From the NCBI RefSeq assembly GCF_023100905.1, contig NZ_CP064686.1, positions 682,001 through 746,000 on the forward strand: a stretch of 64,000 nucleotides of DNA. The letters run 5' to 3'. Source of the DNA: Bradyrhizobium sp. 4 (lineage in GTDB: Bacteria > Pseudomonadota > Alphaproteobacteria > Rhizobiales > Xanthobacteraceae). Below the pieces are notes generated by a model that saw nothing but the letters and a program-made list of their open reading frames with translations, did no database searches and was not told the DNA's origin. Position numbers and translations under genes: made by a program. Below, one piece after another: positions 17,051 to 25,139 of this stretch (positions are counted from its first letter, which is position 1; each line of letters starts with the position of its first letter).

Positions 17051-18153
17051 TTTTCGAGCGTGCGCCGCTTCGCCTCGGCATCGATGGTCTCGGCGAGATC
17101 GGGATGCCGCGCCATCAGCACGCGGAAGTCGACGAGGTCGAGCACGAGCAGCCGCGACACCTTGGTGGTCGAGACATTGGCGCCGCGCAAATTGTTGCCG
17201 AGCAAGGCCATCTCGCCGAAGAACGCGCCATCGCCGAGCTGCACCTTCTTGCCGGGCAGGTCGACCTCGACCTCGCCCGCGGCGATGAAATACATGCAAT
17301 CGCCCTGCGCACCCTTGCGAATGATCATGGTGCGCGCCGGCAGCTCCATGGTTCGCAGCATGTGGGTGACGTCGGCGATGGCCGCCGGTCCGAGCGCCGC
17401 GAAGAACGGCACCTTGCTGACGGATTCCCAGGTCTTGAGGAAATTGTCGCGCCGGGTCTCCGCGGCAAAGCCGGTCGCCAAAATACCGGTCCAGAGGCCG
17501 AACACACCGAGGCCGGAGATCATCACCAGCGCGGCCACCATGCGGCCCAGCGGCGTCACCGGCACGACGTCGCCATAACCCGTCGTCGTCAGGGTTGCGA
17601 CGGCCCACCACAGCGCGGCGGGGACGCTGCCGAAGGTCTGCGGCTGCACGTCCCGCTCCAGGAAATATTCGGCGACCGAGGCCAGGAAGACCACCATCAG
17701 GAAGATCACGAGCACGCTGAGCAGCGGCCCCGATTCGAGCACCAGCACGCGGCGGAGCTGCCGCAGGCCGGGAATGCCCGGTACCACCTTCAGCACTCAG
17801 AGCACGCTGAGCAGCCACGCCGTCCTGGGCTCGATTCCGAGAATCAGCGCGGCCGGCACGGCCAACGCACCGACCGCGTCGACCAGCCCGGCGGAGGAGG
17901 ACATGTAGAGTGCAAGGCGCCCCTGTCGCGCCATATGGCGCAGCCGGACCACCCATTCGAACACGAAGTAGACGAGGCAGGTCCAAAGCAGGGCATCGAC
18001 CCAGCGATGTGCCGCCTCATAGGCCGGGTTGACCGTCAGCAGCACCATGCCGAGCACGCCGACGCCGACGGCCACATAGGCCGCCCTGGTCATGTTGCGG
18101 CCGGCCGTGGCGGCCGCGAACTGGGCCAGAGCGGAGATCAGCGGCTTGGACAT
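17044..18153 (-). pseudogene. Cyclic-nucleotide-gated potassium channel (MlotiK1-like) interrupted by an in-frame TGA
   Basis: Two frames in the same register, 18153-17797 (118 residues, S1-S4-like helices) and 17796-17044 (250 residues), are separated only by a TGA at 17799-17797. Joined, they give about 369 residues, close to the 355 of MlotiK1. The second part carries S5, the selectivity filter TLTTTGYGD, S6 (FGLWTGILATGF) and a cyclic-nucleotide-binding domain with GDGAFFGEMALLGNNLRGANV. The context AWLLSVL-stop-VLKVVPGIPGL suggests an original CGA Arg codon in the S4 region. The GTG directly after the stop could restart translation of a pore-CNBD fragment. A sequencing error is possible. 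Confidence 0.85.
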
Positions 18154-18265
18154 GCGGGAAGGCGGCTCGGTTTTGTCTTTGCGGTCCCCGGCTGGAACCT
18201 CGGTGCCAAAGTGCCTGCCCGGGTCGAGGCCGTCAACGACGGGCGCGGCCGCGGGCCACGTGCCG

Positions 18266-18484
18266 CTACTTGAAATGCGGCGGTTCGTCGTAGCCGCGAC
18301 GGCTGCTGAAGAACAGCAGCACCATCAAGCCGATGCCGACAAGAACGGAAAACCCGGCCCCCAGCGCCAGCGCCACATAGCCTTCCGTTGGAATCGGCTC
18401 GCCCTCGACCGCCATCGCGGAGTAAGCGAAATAGCCAACCGCGGCCAACATTCCCAGCAGGAAGATGATGAGGAGTGCACGCAT
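18266..18484 (-). CDS. Small two-helix membrane protein
   Basis: A 72-residue hypothetical protein. Two hydrophobic segments (MRALLIIFLLGMLAAVGYFAYSA and ALALGAGFSVLVGIGLMVLLFF) flank a short polar loop, and the tail SSRRGYDEPPHFK is basic/polar. The ATG at 18484 has GGAGA seven bases upstream; a longer frame to 18577 adds a Pro/Arg-rich stretch that does not look like protein. It is oriented with the channel and TAXI genes. Function is unknown. Confidence 0.72.
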   Translation of the reverse strand: MRALLIIFLLGMLAAVGYFAYSAMAVEGEPIPTEGYVALALGAGFSVLVGIGLMVLLFFSSRRGYDEPPHFK

Positions 18485-18606
18485 GGCGCGGTCTCCGGTT
18501 GATCCGAGAACAAACGGTTGTGGACAGGGACGGTTCCCGGACGAGGGTCCCCCGGTCCTTCGCGGACGTGCCGGCAAGCGTCACCGCAGATCTTCAAATC
18601 GATAGG

Positions 18607-20052
18607 TCAGGCACTCTGAGCTGTCTTCACCACCACGACATTGCTCTCGTCGTGGTGGGGAGGGGCCGCATCCTGAGCGGCCTTCTCGCCCTCGCCCGCA
18701 TGGCGCTTGAGGTAGTCGCGGCGCATGCCGATCTCGTCGCGGACGAATTCGTAGCCGAGCTTGAAGGTATCGAGCCCGTCGGTACTGATCGTGCCGTCTC
18801 GCAAGCCGATGACCGCGCCGCGCAAGATGCCTTCCAGCTCGTCCTGGAGACATTCGAGCTGGTCGAGCGAATGCGCGTGTTCGATCCGCTCGCCGATGTC
18901 GAGGATGGCGGTGGAAAGCTCGCTGGCCTTCTCCGGCGCGATCCGGGTGATCTTGGCGTAGATCGCGGCGAAGATCGAGCCGATGACGCTGAGCGCGGCA
19001 GCGGCCAGATACATCAGGTCGCTGTACTTATCCATGAACGACTTGGTGTCGTCGTTGATGTAGTCGGCCGCCCCTTGATGCGCCATCACGAAGGCGTCCT
19101 TCTCGACGGAGGCGGGTTCGATTCTGCTGGCAAAGCCACTGTCGAGCCCGAGCGCGGACTTGTTCTCGTAGACGCTGCGCGCGAGCTCCCCGGCCGCCGT
19201 CGGCGACATCCGGGATTGGGCGACCAGCAACCATTCGAGCCCGATCGTGTCGAGATCGTCGTCGGGAATTTCCGGTGATGCAGACAGCGTGCCCGCCGTC
19301 AGCGTCTCGCTGGAAATGCCGGGGATCCTGCGCGCCAGCGCTTTCGCCTCGTCAATCGCATTCAGCGTGAAGCCGCCGCGCCTGGCGACCTGCTCATACG
19401 CCTTGTCCCGCACCGCCCTCGAGGCGTGGACGATGGCGACGACCGCGCCAAAGCCGCTTGCCGGCGCGAACAGCTTGTCGAGCGTTGCGCCCGGTGGCGC
19501 CATCTGGATCCTCGCCGCGTCCGCGCCGTCGGGAATGTCGAGGATGCCGCGGACGAAGGCGAGCGATGATTCGTTGTCGGCGAGGACGGCGACCTTCTTC
19601 TTCTTCAGTTCGGCGAGCGACTTGATCTTCTTGTTTCCCGGCCCGAGCAGCAGCACGAGATCGTGCTCGAGGATCGCGAGCGTGCGCGCCCGCAGCGGCA
19701 CCTTGGCGTCGGTGCGCAGCACCGCGAGGTCAGCCTGCTTGCGATCGAACTGGGCGATCGCCTTGGCGTTGTCGGCGTTGTTGACGATCTTGATCCGGAA
19801 GCGCGAGGCGTTGTTCTTCAGGACGGCGGCGAGCTTGGCTGCGAACAGCGCCTCGTCGCTGTTAGGGGCGCCGACGGCAAAGGTCAGCGTTTCCGAACTG
19901 TGCACCAGCATGCGGCCGCCCCAGACGGTGGCAAGCGACAACAGCAGGGTCAGCACGACGTAGAGGAAGACCTGCTGCTGATTGGTCTTGATCACCTTGG
20001 GTCGCCGGGGCGGTGGCTCGATCGGCGATGAGGTCGGGCCCTCAGTACTCAT
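18607..20052 (-). CDS. Membrane-anchored TAXI-family solute-binding protein
   Basis: A 481-residue protein. After a Pro-rich cytoplasmic N-terminus, a transmembrane helix spans about residues 28-47. The central 300 residues resemble TAXI (NMT1-like) binding proteins of TRAP systems: LTFAVGAPNSDEALFAAKLAAVL, QFDRKQADLAVLRTDA, IKSLAELKKKKVAVL. A second helix at about 348-365 (YLAAAALSVIGSIFAAIY) is followed by a 116-residue helical cytoplasmic tail. No TRAP permease gene is adjacent. The two anchors and the tail suggest a sensor or signalling role rather than classic transport; ligand is unknown. Upstream lies a 348-base gap. Confidence 0.87.
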   Translation of the reverse strand: MSTEGPTSSPIEPPPRRPKVIKTNQQQVFLYVVLTLLLSLATVWGGRMLVHSSETLTFAVGAPNSDEALFAAKLAAVLKNNASRFRIKIVNNADNAKAIAQFDRKQADLAVLRTDAKVPLRARTLAILEHDLVLLLGPGNKKIKSLAELKKKKVAVLADNESSLAFVRGILDIPDGADAARIQMAPPGATLDKLFAPASGFGAVVAIVHASRAVRDKAYEQVARRGGFTLNAIDEAKALARRIPGISSETLTAGTLSASPEIPDDDLDTIGLEWLLVAQSRMSPTAAGELARSVYENKSALGLDSGFASRIEPASVEKDAFVMAHQGAADYINDDTKSFMDKYSDLMYLAAAALSVIGSIFAAIYAKITRIAPEKASELSTAILDIGERIEHAHSLDQLECLQDELEGILRGAVIGLRDGTISTDGLDTFKLGYEFVRDEIGMRRDYLKRHAGEGEKAAQDAAPPHHDESNVVVVKTAQSA

Positions 20053-20400
20053 GGCAGCACTCTGGCCTTATGCTTCCGGTGGCGGGCGGCATCGCGGATG
20101 CGATCGCTGCGGTCGCCCTGTAATTCGTAAACGTCTGAAAAAAGAACGATATTCTCTGCCGGCAATGATAGCGCGCAGGCCGCGGAATGCAAATTCCGAG
20201 CCGAAGGTAACCTTACTCAACCCGGCCGCGGCGATTGGTCATCCTATCACCAGTTAGCCACAGTTGGCGATTTTCCGGTTCCCCCCGGCTGCATTCCGCC
20301 GCGGGAGGTGTCATAAATCGCAGGTCCCGGCGATTTGACCGGTCCAGGAAGAGATTGCGCTGAACGCTCCAACTCTTCTTGCCACGTCAACGAGGGCGCC
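20053..20400. other. Intergenic region, 348 bases, divergent promoters
   Basis: This gap separates the divergent TAXI-type gene and the DUF3307 gene and must hold both promoters. Apart from an A-rich patch near 20140-20155 (CTGAAAAAAGAACG), no clear operator, RNA gene or repeat was found. Confidence 0.5.
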
Positions 20401-20802
20401 TTGTCGTTTCCACCCCTGTCATCGGCGGTTCCGGTCGAAGCCCTCATTGGTTGGATGTTGCTGCTGACGTTCAAGCACATCATCGCCGATTTCGTCCTCC
20501 AGACCGCCTGGATGGCGCATGGCAAGGACCAGAAGCACGGCTGGGCCCTGCCGCTCCTGGTGCACTGCCTGGTTCACCTTGCGGTTGCGCTGCCGCTCAT
20601 CCTGATCGTGGCGCCGAAATTCTGGTTTGTGGCGCTGATCGACTTCGTGATCCACATCACGATCGACCGCGCCAAGGGGCTCGTCTCGGCCAATTTCGGT
20701 GTCGATCTTGCGCATCCCTGGTTCTGGACCTTGATCGGTGTCGACCAGGCCCTGCACCATCTGACCGGCTTCGGCCTCTCCATCTTCATGGCGGCGAACT
20801 GA
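20401..20802 (+). CDS. DUF3307 family membrane protein
   Basis: A 133-residue membrane protein with the family pattern LLLTFKHIIADFVLQTAWMAHGK, LPLLVHCLVHLAVALPL, LIDFVIHITIDRAKGL and DQALHHLTGFGLSIF. Conserved His and Asp residues sit in the helices, but function is unknown. The TTG at 20401 is chosen because GAGGG lies five bases upstream; the frame continues to a TTG at 20335, so the start is uncertain. No close partner gene is seen. Confidence 0.82.
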   Translation: MSFPPLSSAVPVEALIGWMLLLTFKHIIADFVLQTAWMAHGKDQKHGWALPLLVHCLVHLAVALPLILIVAPKFWFVALIDFVIHITIDRAKGLVSANFGVDLAHPWFWTLIGVDQALHHLTGFGLSIFMAAN

Positions 20803-20906
20803 GCGCTGGCGGCCGTCTGGAGTGGCTGGCGGGCCTGCATGGTTCGAGACAGCGCTTCGCGCCTCCTCGCCACGAGGACTGAGAATCTTTCAGCAGAAGC
20901 AGACCT

Positions 20907-20946
20907 CATCCTGAGGGCCCGCCGAAGGCGGGTGTCTCGAAGGATG
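20907..20946. repeat. Short palindromic intergenic repeat (CCTCATCCTGAGG type)
   Basis: CCTCATCCTGAGG followed by GCCCGCCGAAGGCGGGTG and then TCTCGAAGGATGG. The inner part forms a hairpin. This resembles a short interspersed element recalled from Bradyrhizobium genomes. It lies between the DUF3307 gene and the 21079 gene. Confidence 0.6.
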
Positions 20947-21078
20947 GCCACAGAGAAAACCCTTTCCAGCCCATTGATTCGCGGCCCACGCGCAAGCACC
21001 CCGGGTGACTACCGGGCAGCGTGGTTAACCTTTCATTAGAGAATTGCACTGCATCTTCCCAGACGAGGGAGAACTGCA

Positions 21079-21477
21079 ATGTTTTCAAGCCGCGATACCT
21101 TTGAAGGCGATTCGTGCCCGGTCCGCGACGAACTCCTTGGCGAGATGTACCGCGCCAGCGAGAGTGGCCTGCCGAGGCTGGTTGAAAGTGTTTCCCCTGA
21201 CGCGCGCGCCACGCTGGCGCTGTTCTGCTATCGCCGAAGCCATCTGCATTCGCTGGCGGTCGCGATCGCAGGCAGCTGCAACGAGCGCGACCTGATCGAG
21301 AACGGCGGCCGTGTCGGTTCGACGCTCTACGCGCTTGCGCGCGAAGGCGCGGCGAAATCCTCGCCGTCGCTGTCCGGTGGGCGCAAGCCGATCACGCTGT
21401 CGACCAAGCCGCTCTCGGTGCTCGCGCCGCTGGACGACGAGATCGACGACGAGATCAGCGAAGCCGTCCCGGCCTAA
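21079..21477 (+). CDS. Conserved hypothetical protein
   Basis: A 132-residue soluble protein with no recognised domain. The middle part (SPDARATLALFCYRRSHLHSLAVAIAGSC, then GSTLYALAREG) is helical; the C-terminal 45 residues are low-complexity and end acidic (LDDEIDDEISEAVPA). The ATG has GGGAGAA nine bases upstream. Its stop overlaps the stop of the convergent cysteine-cluster gene. Third-position GC bias is strong, supporting a real gene. Function is unknown. Confidence 0.75.
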   Translation: MFSSRDTFEGDSCPVRDELLGEMYRASESGLPRLVESVSPDARATLALFCYRRSHLHSLAVAIAGSCNERDLIENGGRVGSTLYALAREGAAKSSPSLSGGRKPITLSTKPLSVLAPLDDEIDDEISEAVPA

Positions 21478-21797
21478 ACGCTCGCGATCATTGGCAGCCC
21501 GAATTTCCGTCGCGCCATCGCGCATTCGGCGTCGCCCGGCATGCACGTGCGGCACACGTCCGGCCGCACTGCGTAGATGCCGCACGCGGTCGCTTGTCCG
21601 ATCTCTCCCTGCAGCGCCGAACAGCGATCGCCTTCGCAGCGCATGCCGGATTGACGGTCGTTGACGAGCGCTTCGGGAATCGCGGCGAGCTCCTCGTCGC
21701 TCTCGATCGAGAAGCGCGGCCAGTTCGCCGAATAGCCGCAGCAGGCGCCGCAACTCTGGCAGCAGCTCGACAGGTCGATGTGGGCGTTCTCGTCCAT
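21474..21797 (-). CDS. YkgJ-type cysteine-cluster protein
   Basis: A 107-residue protein with eight or more Cys arranged as CCQSCGACCGYS near the N-terminus, then MRCEGDRCSAL and CGIYAVRPDVCRTC, the pattern of YkgJ/UPF0153 zinc- or iron-sulfur-binding proteins of unknown function. The ATG at 21797 has AAGGA upstream; longer frames upstream overlap the WYL regulator. It lies 14 bases after the WYL regulator gene on the same strand, so the two are probably cotranscribed. Confidence 0.83.
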   Translation of the reverse strand: MDENAHIDLSSCCQSCGACCGYSANWPRFSIESDEELAAIPEALVNDRQSGMRCEGDRCSALQGEIGQATACGIYAVRPDVCRTCMPGDAECAMARRKFGLPMIASV

Positions 21798-21810
21798 CGT
21801 CACGTGTCCT

Positions 21811-22509
21811 TCACGTATCCTTGGGCGGGCCCCAGACCAGGCTCTGCCGCCATTTTGCGCGCAGCACGTCGCGCCTTTCAGGATATCTCTCATCGGGATA
21901 GGTCGCGTCGACCACGCGGTCGGTGCGGAAGCTGCGGAAGTCTCCGCGCAGCTCGCACCAGGCCGCGAGCAGGCGCACGGCTTCGAGATAGCCGATCGAA
22001 ATCGGCCAGATCATGCGCTCGCTGGCGCGGCCCTGCTCGTCGCGATAGCGCAGCATGATCTTCTTGCCTTCGTGGATCTGGGTGCGTGTGCGCGCCATGT
22101 CCAGGCGGTCGGGCTCCCTGTTCCAGCTCGGCCGGGCCCGGCTTGCCGGCTCCAGCACGAAGGGACGCAGGCGCTCCGGGACAGTGTCGGCGATCTTGGC
22201 CATCAGATCTTCAGCCGCGCGCGCCAGCGCGGGATCGGCATGGCCGGCGACCCATTGCGCGCCCAGCACCGCCGCCTCGATCTCGTCGGGTGTCAGCATC
22301 AAAGGCGGCAGGTCAAAACCCTTTTCCAGGATGTAGCCCATGCCGGCTTCACCGCGGATGGGCACGCGCTGGCCGATCAGCGTGGCGATGTCGCGATAGA
22401 TCGTGCGCTTCGAGGTCTCGAGCTCGGCCGCGATGGCGTCCGCCGTCAGCGGCTTACGCGTGCGCCTCAGCACCTGGATGATTTGAAACAGCCGGTCGGC
22501 GCGTCTCAT
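21811..22509 (-). CDS. YafY-type HTH/WYL-domain transcriptional regulator (second copy)
   Basis: A 232-residue regulator with a winged helix in residues 1-60 (MRRADRLFQIIQVLRRTRKP, ETSKRTIYRDIATL) and a WYL domain in the second half (IHEGKKIMLRYRDEQGRASERMIWPI, LLAAWCELRGDFRSFRTDR). It is shorter than the first WYL regulator because it lacks the C-terminal extension. It diverges from a small gene and a GST-like gene, repeating the arrangement at 14-15.8 kb. An imperfect palindrome with a CTGACAGGATGT core lies upstream. Confidence 0.92.
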   Translation of the reverse strand: MRRADRLFQIIQVLRRTRKPLTADAIAAELETSKRTIYRDIATLIGQRVPIRGEAGMGYILEKGFDLPPLMLTPDEIEAAVLGAQWVAGHADPALARAAEDLMAKIADTVPERLRPFVLEPASRARPSWNREPDRLDMARTRTQIHEGKKIMLRYRDEQGRASERMIWPISIGYLEAVRLLAAWCELRGDFRSFRTDRVVDATYPDERYPERRDVLRAKWRQSLVWGPPKDT

Positions 22510-22551
22510 GACGGGTCTCTTGTCGGTGGTTTTTCAGATGGTGGCGCGCGG

Positions 22552-22575
22552 CTGCTGACAGGATGTTGGCAGCAG
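22552..22575. promoter_or_regulatory. Imperfect palindromic operator for the second WYL regulator
   Basis: CTGCTGACA (22552-22560) and TGGCAGCAG (22567-22575) pair with one mismatch around GGATGT. The core CTGACAGGATGT is close to CTGACACAGGATGT in the palindrome by the first WYL regulator. It sits 43 bases from the regulator start and 47 bases before the divergent small gene. Confidence 0.6.
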
Positions 22576-22621
22576 GGGAGTTCTATACCGGGTCAACACG
22601 TCGACTGAAGAGGATTTGTCC

Positions 22622-22927
22622 ATGATCATTCCAACTCATTTCGGCCCGGCCGCTGCGCTGTGGCGGACCCAGCCTCTACAGGTCCAGCCTTTGCAAGTCC
22701 TGCGTTTGCAACTCCGGGCTTGGTACGCATGGGCGTTCGGCCGCCTCGTATCCCTTGATCTCATGGTCGTCGACCTCCGCCTTGCGCTCGCGACCATGGT
22801 GGCTCGCTTCCTGGTCCAGGCCGCGGACGCGCTGGTCCGTCATGTCATGGCCCGCGCCTGGCGAGGGGCCCGTTTCGCAGAAGATATCACGGCTGCTGCC
22901 ACCATGGTGGCAGCAGCCCGCGGTTAA
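22622..22927 (+). CDS. Small hypothetical protein next to WYL/GST module
   Basis: A 101-residue protein. Residues 17-32 contain an imperfect repeat (TQPLQVQPLQVLRLQLR), followed by an amphipathic to hydrophobic helical stretch (SLDLMVVDLRLALATMVARFLVQAADALVRHVM). No family was recognised. The ATG at 22622 has AGAGGA eight bases upstream. The end of the frame contains a perfect 28-bp DNA palindrome at 22891-22918. The GST-like gene follows after 38 bases. Confidence 0.6.
   Translation: MIIPTHFGPAAALWRTQPLQVQPLQVLRLQLRAWYAWAFGRLVSLDLMVVDLRLALATMVARFLVQAADALVRHVMARAWRGARFAEDITAAATMVAAARG
22891..22918. repeat. Perfect 28-bp palindrome inside the end of the small gene
   Basis: GGCTGCTGCCACC (22891-22903) continues directly into its reverse complement through a central AT, giving 28 bases of perfect dyad with no loop. 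There is no T run after it, so it is not a standard terminator; it lies between the small gene and the GST-like gene and could modulate read-through or mRNA stability. Confidence 0.75.
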
Positions 22928-22965
22928 GTTCCCTCAACTCTTTCGGTGGTTTCAGGAGAGCCTTC

Positions 22966-23694
22966 ATGATCACGCTTTACGGCTTTGGCACCGGCTTCGG
23001 CCTGCCGGAAATCAGCCCCTTCGTCGCCAAGACGGAGGTGCAGCTCAAGATGGCGGGATTGCCTTACCGCAAGGAGCGGGCGATGCCGCCCGCCTCTCCC
23101 AAGGGGCAGCTGCCTTTCATCGACGATGGCGGCGAGGCGGTGGCCGATTCCACCTTCATCCGCGCCCATATCGAGCGCCGCTACGGCTTCGATTTCGACG
23201 CCGGGCTGTCTCTTGCCGAGCGCGCACAGGCTTGGGCGTTCGAGCGCATGATCGAGCATCACGTTTATTTTGCGCTGGTCGGGGCGCGCTGGGTCGACCC
23301 CGTCAACTTCGCCAAGGGGCCTGCGCATTTCTTCGACGGCGCGCCGGAGCACAACCGCGAGAAGTTGCGCGAGGACGCGCAATTCCGTGTCGCCGAGAAC
23401 TATTTGCTCTCCGGGCTCGGACGGCACGCGCCCGATGACGACGTCGATCTCGCCGTGCGCTCGCTGTTTGCGCTCTCGGTGCAGCTTGGTGACAAGTCCT
23501 ATCTGATGGGCAACAAGCCCTGCGGCGTCGATGCCACCGCCTTCGGTGCACTCGCCGGGATCCTGACGCCGTTCTTCGAATCCGCCCTGCGCCGTCGCGC
23601 CGAAGGATTTTCGAACCTCACCGCTTATGTCGACCGGATGATGGACACTTACTATCCGGAGTTCGCCTGGACCCCGCTGCGGCAGGCGGCTTGA
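22966..23694 (+). CDS. Glutathione S-transferase family protein (second)
   Basis: A 242-residue protein with an N-terminal thioredoxin-like domain (MITLYGFGTGFGLPEISPFVAKTEVQLKM, PKGQLPFIDDGGEAVADSTFI) and a helical C-terminal domain (SYLMGNKPCGVDATAFGALAGIL). The arrangement recalls the metaxin-like GST subgroup. The ATG at 22966 is preceded by CAGGAGAG about eight bases upstream. It is downstream of the small gene, divergent from the second WYL regulator. Substrate is unknown. Confidence 0.88.
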   Translation: MITLYGFGTGFGLPEISPFVAKTEVQLKMAGLPYRKERAMPPASPKGQLPFIDDGGEAVADSTFIRAHIERRYGFDFDAGLSLAERAQAWAFERMIEHHVYFALVGARWVDPVNFAKGPAHFFDGAPEHNREKLREDAQFRVAENYLLSGLGRHAPDDDVDLAVRSLFALSVQLGDKSYLMGNKPCGVDATAFGALAGILTPFFESALRRRAEGFSNLTAYVDRMMDTYYPEFAWTPLRQAA

Positions 23695-23780
23695 CGACAG
23701 CGCGTCCGCAGAGCGTGGCGGGTGAGGGCTATCTCCTCTGGGCGCTTTGCCGGTAGACGTCAGACAATCCCAATGCGGAG

Positions 23781-23822
23781 GCACCCTCACCCCAACCCTC
23801 TCCCGCAAGCGGGAGAGGGGGC
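23781..23822. repeat. Palindromic intergenic repeat (CCCTCTCCCGC type)
   Basis: CCTCACCCCAACCCTCTCCC, then GCAAGC, then GGGAGAGGG. The stem CCCTCTCCCG with CGGGAGAGGG is nearly perfect. A related element lies at 37108-37158. It is in the convergent gap between the GST-like gene and the couP-like gene. Confidence 0.7.
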
Positions 23823-23861
23823 GACACCGGAGGTGCGGCTCGCTCATACAGCCAAAACAAA

Positions 23862-23886
23862 AGAGCCGGCCCATCGGGCCGGCTCT
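23862..23886 (-). terminator. Rho-independent terminator of the couA-couP operon
   Basis: Perfect 11-bp stem AGAGCCGGCCC, loop ATC, GGGCCGGCTCT. Read on the minus strand it is followed by TTTTGTTTTGG. It lies 24 bases past the stop of the couP-like gene. Confidence 0.9.
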
Positions 23887-23909
23887 GTCGTCTCTAATTT
23901 TCGCCGCGT

Positions 23910-25061
23910 CTACTTCACCAGCGAGTACTTGCCGTTCTTCACCGTGAGCAGGATGCGCGAGCGCTCGTCGAGGCCGTAGCGGTCCTTCTCGGTGAAATTG
24001 TAGACACCCTGGCTCGCCGCAAGCTCCTTCTCCGACAGCAGCGCCTGGCGGATCGCTTCGCGGAATTCCGGCGTGCCGGGCTTCGCCGTCTTGAGTGCCG
24101 CCGGGATGATGCGCTTGAGAATCTCGAACGCATCGTAAGAGTGACCGGCGAACTGACTGCGGCTGTTCGGGCCGTACTTGGCTTCATAGGCCGAGTTGAG
24201 CGCGAGGCCCGGCTTCTTGGTGGCAGCTTCGTCCGGCTGGTCCTCGGGATCCATGACGGGACCAGAGGCCATCAGCACGCCTTCCGCCGCTTTGCCGGCG
24301 ATGCGGATGAAGTCCATGCTGGCGGCGCCATGGGTCTGGTAGATCAGGCCCTGATAGCCACGCTCGCGCAGCTCGGTCTGCGGCAGCGCGGCCGCGGTGC
24401 CGGAAGCGCCGACCAGAATGGCATCGGGATTCGCTGCCACGAGCTTCAGCACCTGTCCGGTCACCGACGTGTCGGGGCGAGCGAAGCGCTCCTCGTCGGC
24501 GATGGTTATGCCCATCGGCACGGCCTGCGCCTTCAAATCGTTGAACCAGAGGTCGCCATAGGAGTCGGAATAGCCGATATAGCCGACGGTCTTCACGCCC
24601 TTGGCCTTCATGTGGTCGTACAGCACCTTGCCCACGATCGGGATCGGCTGCGGCATCGCCACCGACCACTTCATGCGCTCCGGCGTGATCGGGAAGGGCG
24701 CCAGGCCGAAATGCGGAATGCCGGCTTCGTTGGCGACGTTGGACACGGCGATGGTCGGCGGCGTCAGCGCCGAGCCCATGATGATGTCGGCCTTGGATTC
24801 GGTCACGAAGCGGCGTGCGTTGGTGGTCGCGGTGGTGGGATCGCCACCGTCGTCGAGCACGATCACCTTCAGCGGCACGCCGCCGATCTCCTTCGGCACG
24901 AACTCCAGCGCATTGCGCTCGGGAATGCCCAGCGCTGCGCCCGGGCCGGTCGTGGTGGTGGTGATGCCGATGGTGACCTCGGCGGTCTGAGCCAGCGCGG
25001 GCACGGCCGGCAGCGCAAGCGCGGCCGCGGTGACGGCGGCGGTCAGGTAAAAGCGTTTCAT
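23910..25061 (-). CDS. couP: ABC transporter substrate-binding protein, probable aromatic acid (p-coumarate) binding
   Basis: A 383-residue periplasmic Peripla_BP_6 protein with a signal peptide (MKRFYLTAAVTAAALALPAVPALAQ). The mature part starts EVTIGITTTTTGPGAALGIPERNALEF. It is the last gene of the operon with couA- and couB-like genes, 78 bases after the thioesterase, with a GC stem (about 25102-25119) between them. In R. palustris the hydroxycinnamate binding protein CouP is encoded beside couAB and works with permease and ATPase subunits; here candidate partners lie at 37.2-40.7 kb. The symbol is assigned by context and family, not by alignment. Confidence 0.85.
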   Translation of the reverse strand: MKRFYLTAAVTAAALALPAVPALAQTAEVTIGITTTTTGPGAALGIPERNALEFVPKEIGGVPLKVIVLDDGGDPTTATTNARRFVTESKADIIMGSALTPPTIAVSNVANEAGIPHFGLAPFPITPERMKWSVAMPQPIPIVGKVLYDHMKAKGVKTVGYIGYSDSYGDLWFNDLKAQAVPMGITIADEERFARPDTSVTGQVLKLVAANPDAILVGASGTAAALPQTELRERGYQGLIYQTHGAASMDFIRIAGKAAEGVLMASGPVMDPEDQPDEAATKKPGLALNSAYEAKYGPNSRSQFAGHSYDAFEILKRIIPAALKTAKPGTPEFREAIRQALLSEKELAASQGVYNFTEKDRYGLDERSRILLTVKNGKYSLVK

Positions 25062-25139
25062 CTATTCCTCCCTTTATGTGTTTCTTTGAAAGCAGAAATC
25101 GGGGGGTAATTCAGCCCCCTCTTTTGGTGATGTGGCGAT

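Noticed and set aside
17797..17799. TGA in the channel gene as selenocysteine
   Set aside because: The context predicts Arg, channels of this type are not selenoproteins, and no suitable hairpin directly downstream was noticed.
16303..18273. Long open frame of 656 codons on the plus strand
   Set aside because: It is antisense to the crotonase and channel genes, has His/Arg/Gln/Asp-rich content typical of the reverse of high-GC coding DNA, and shows no domain.
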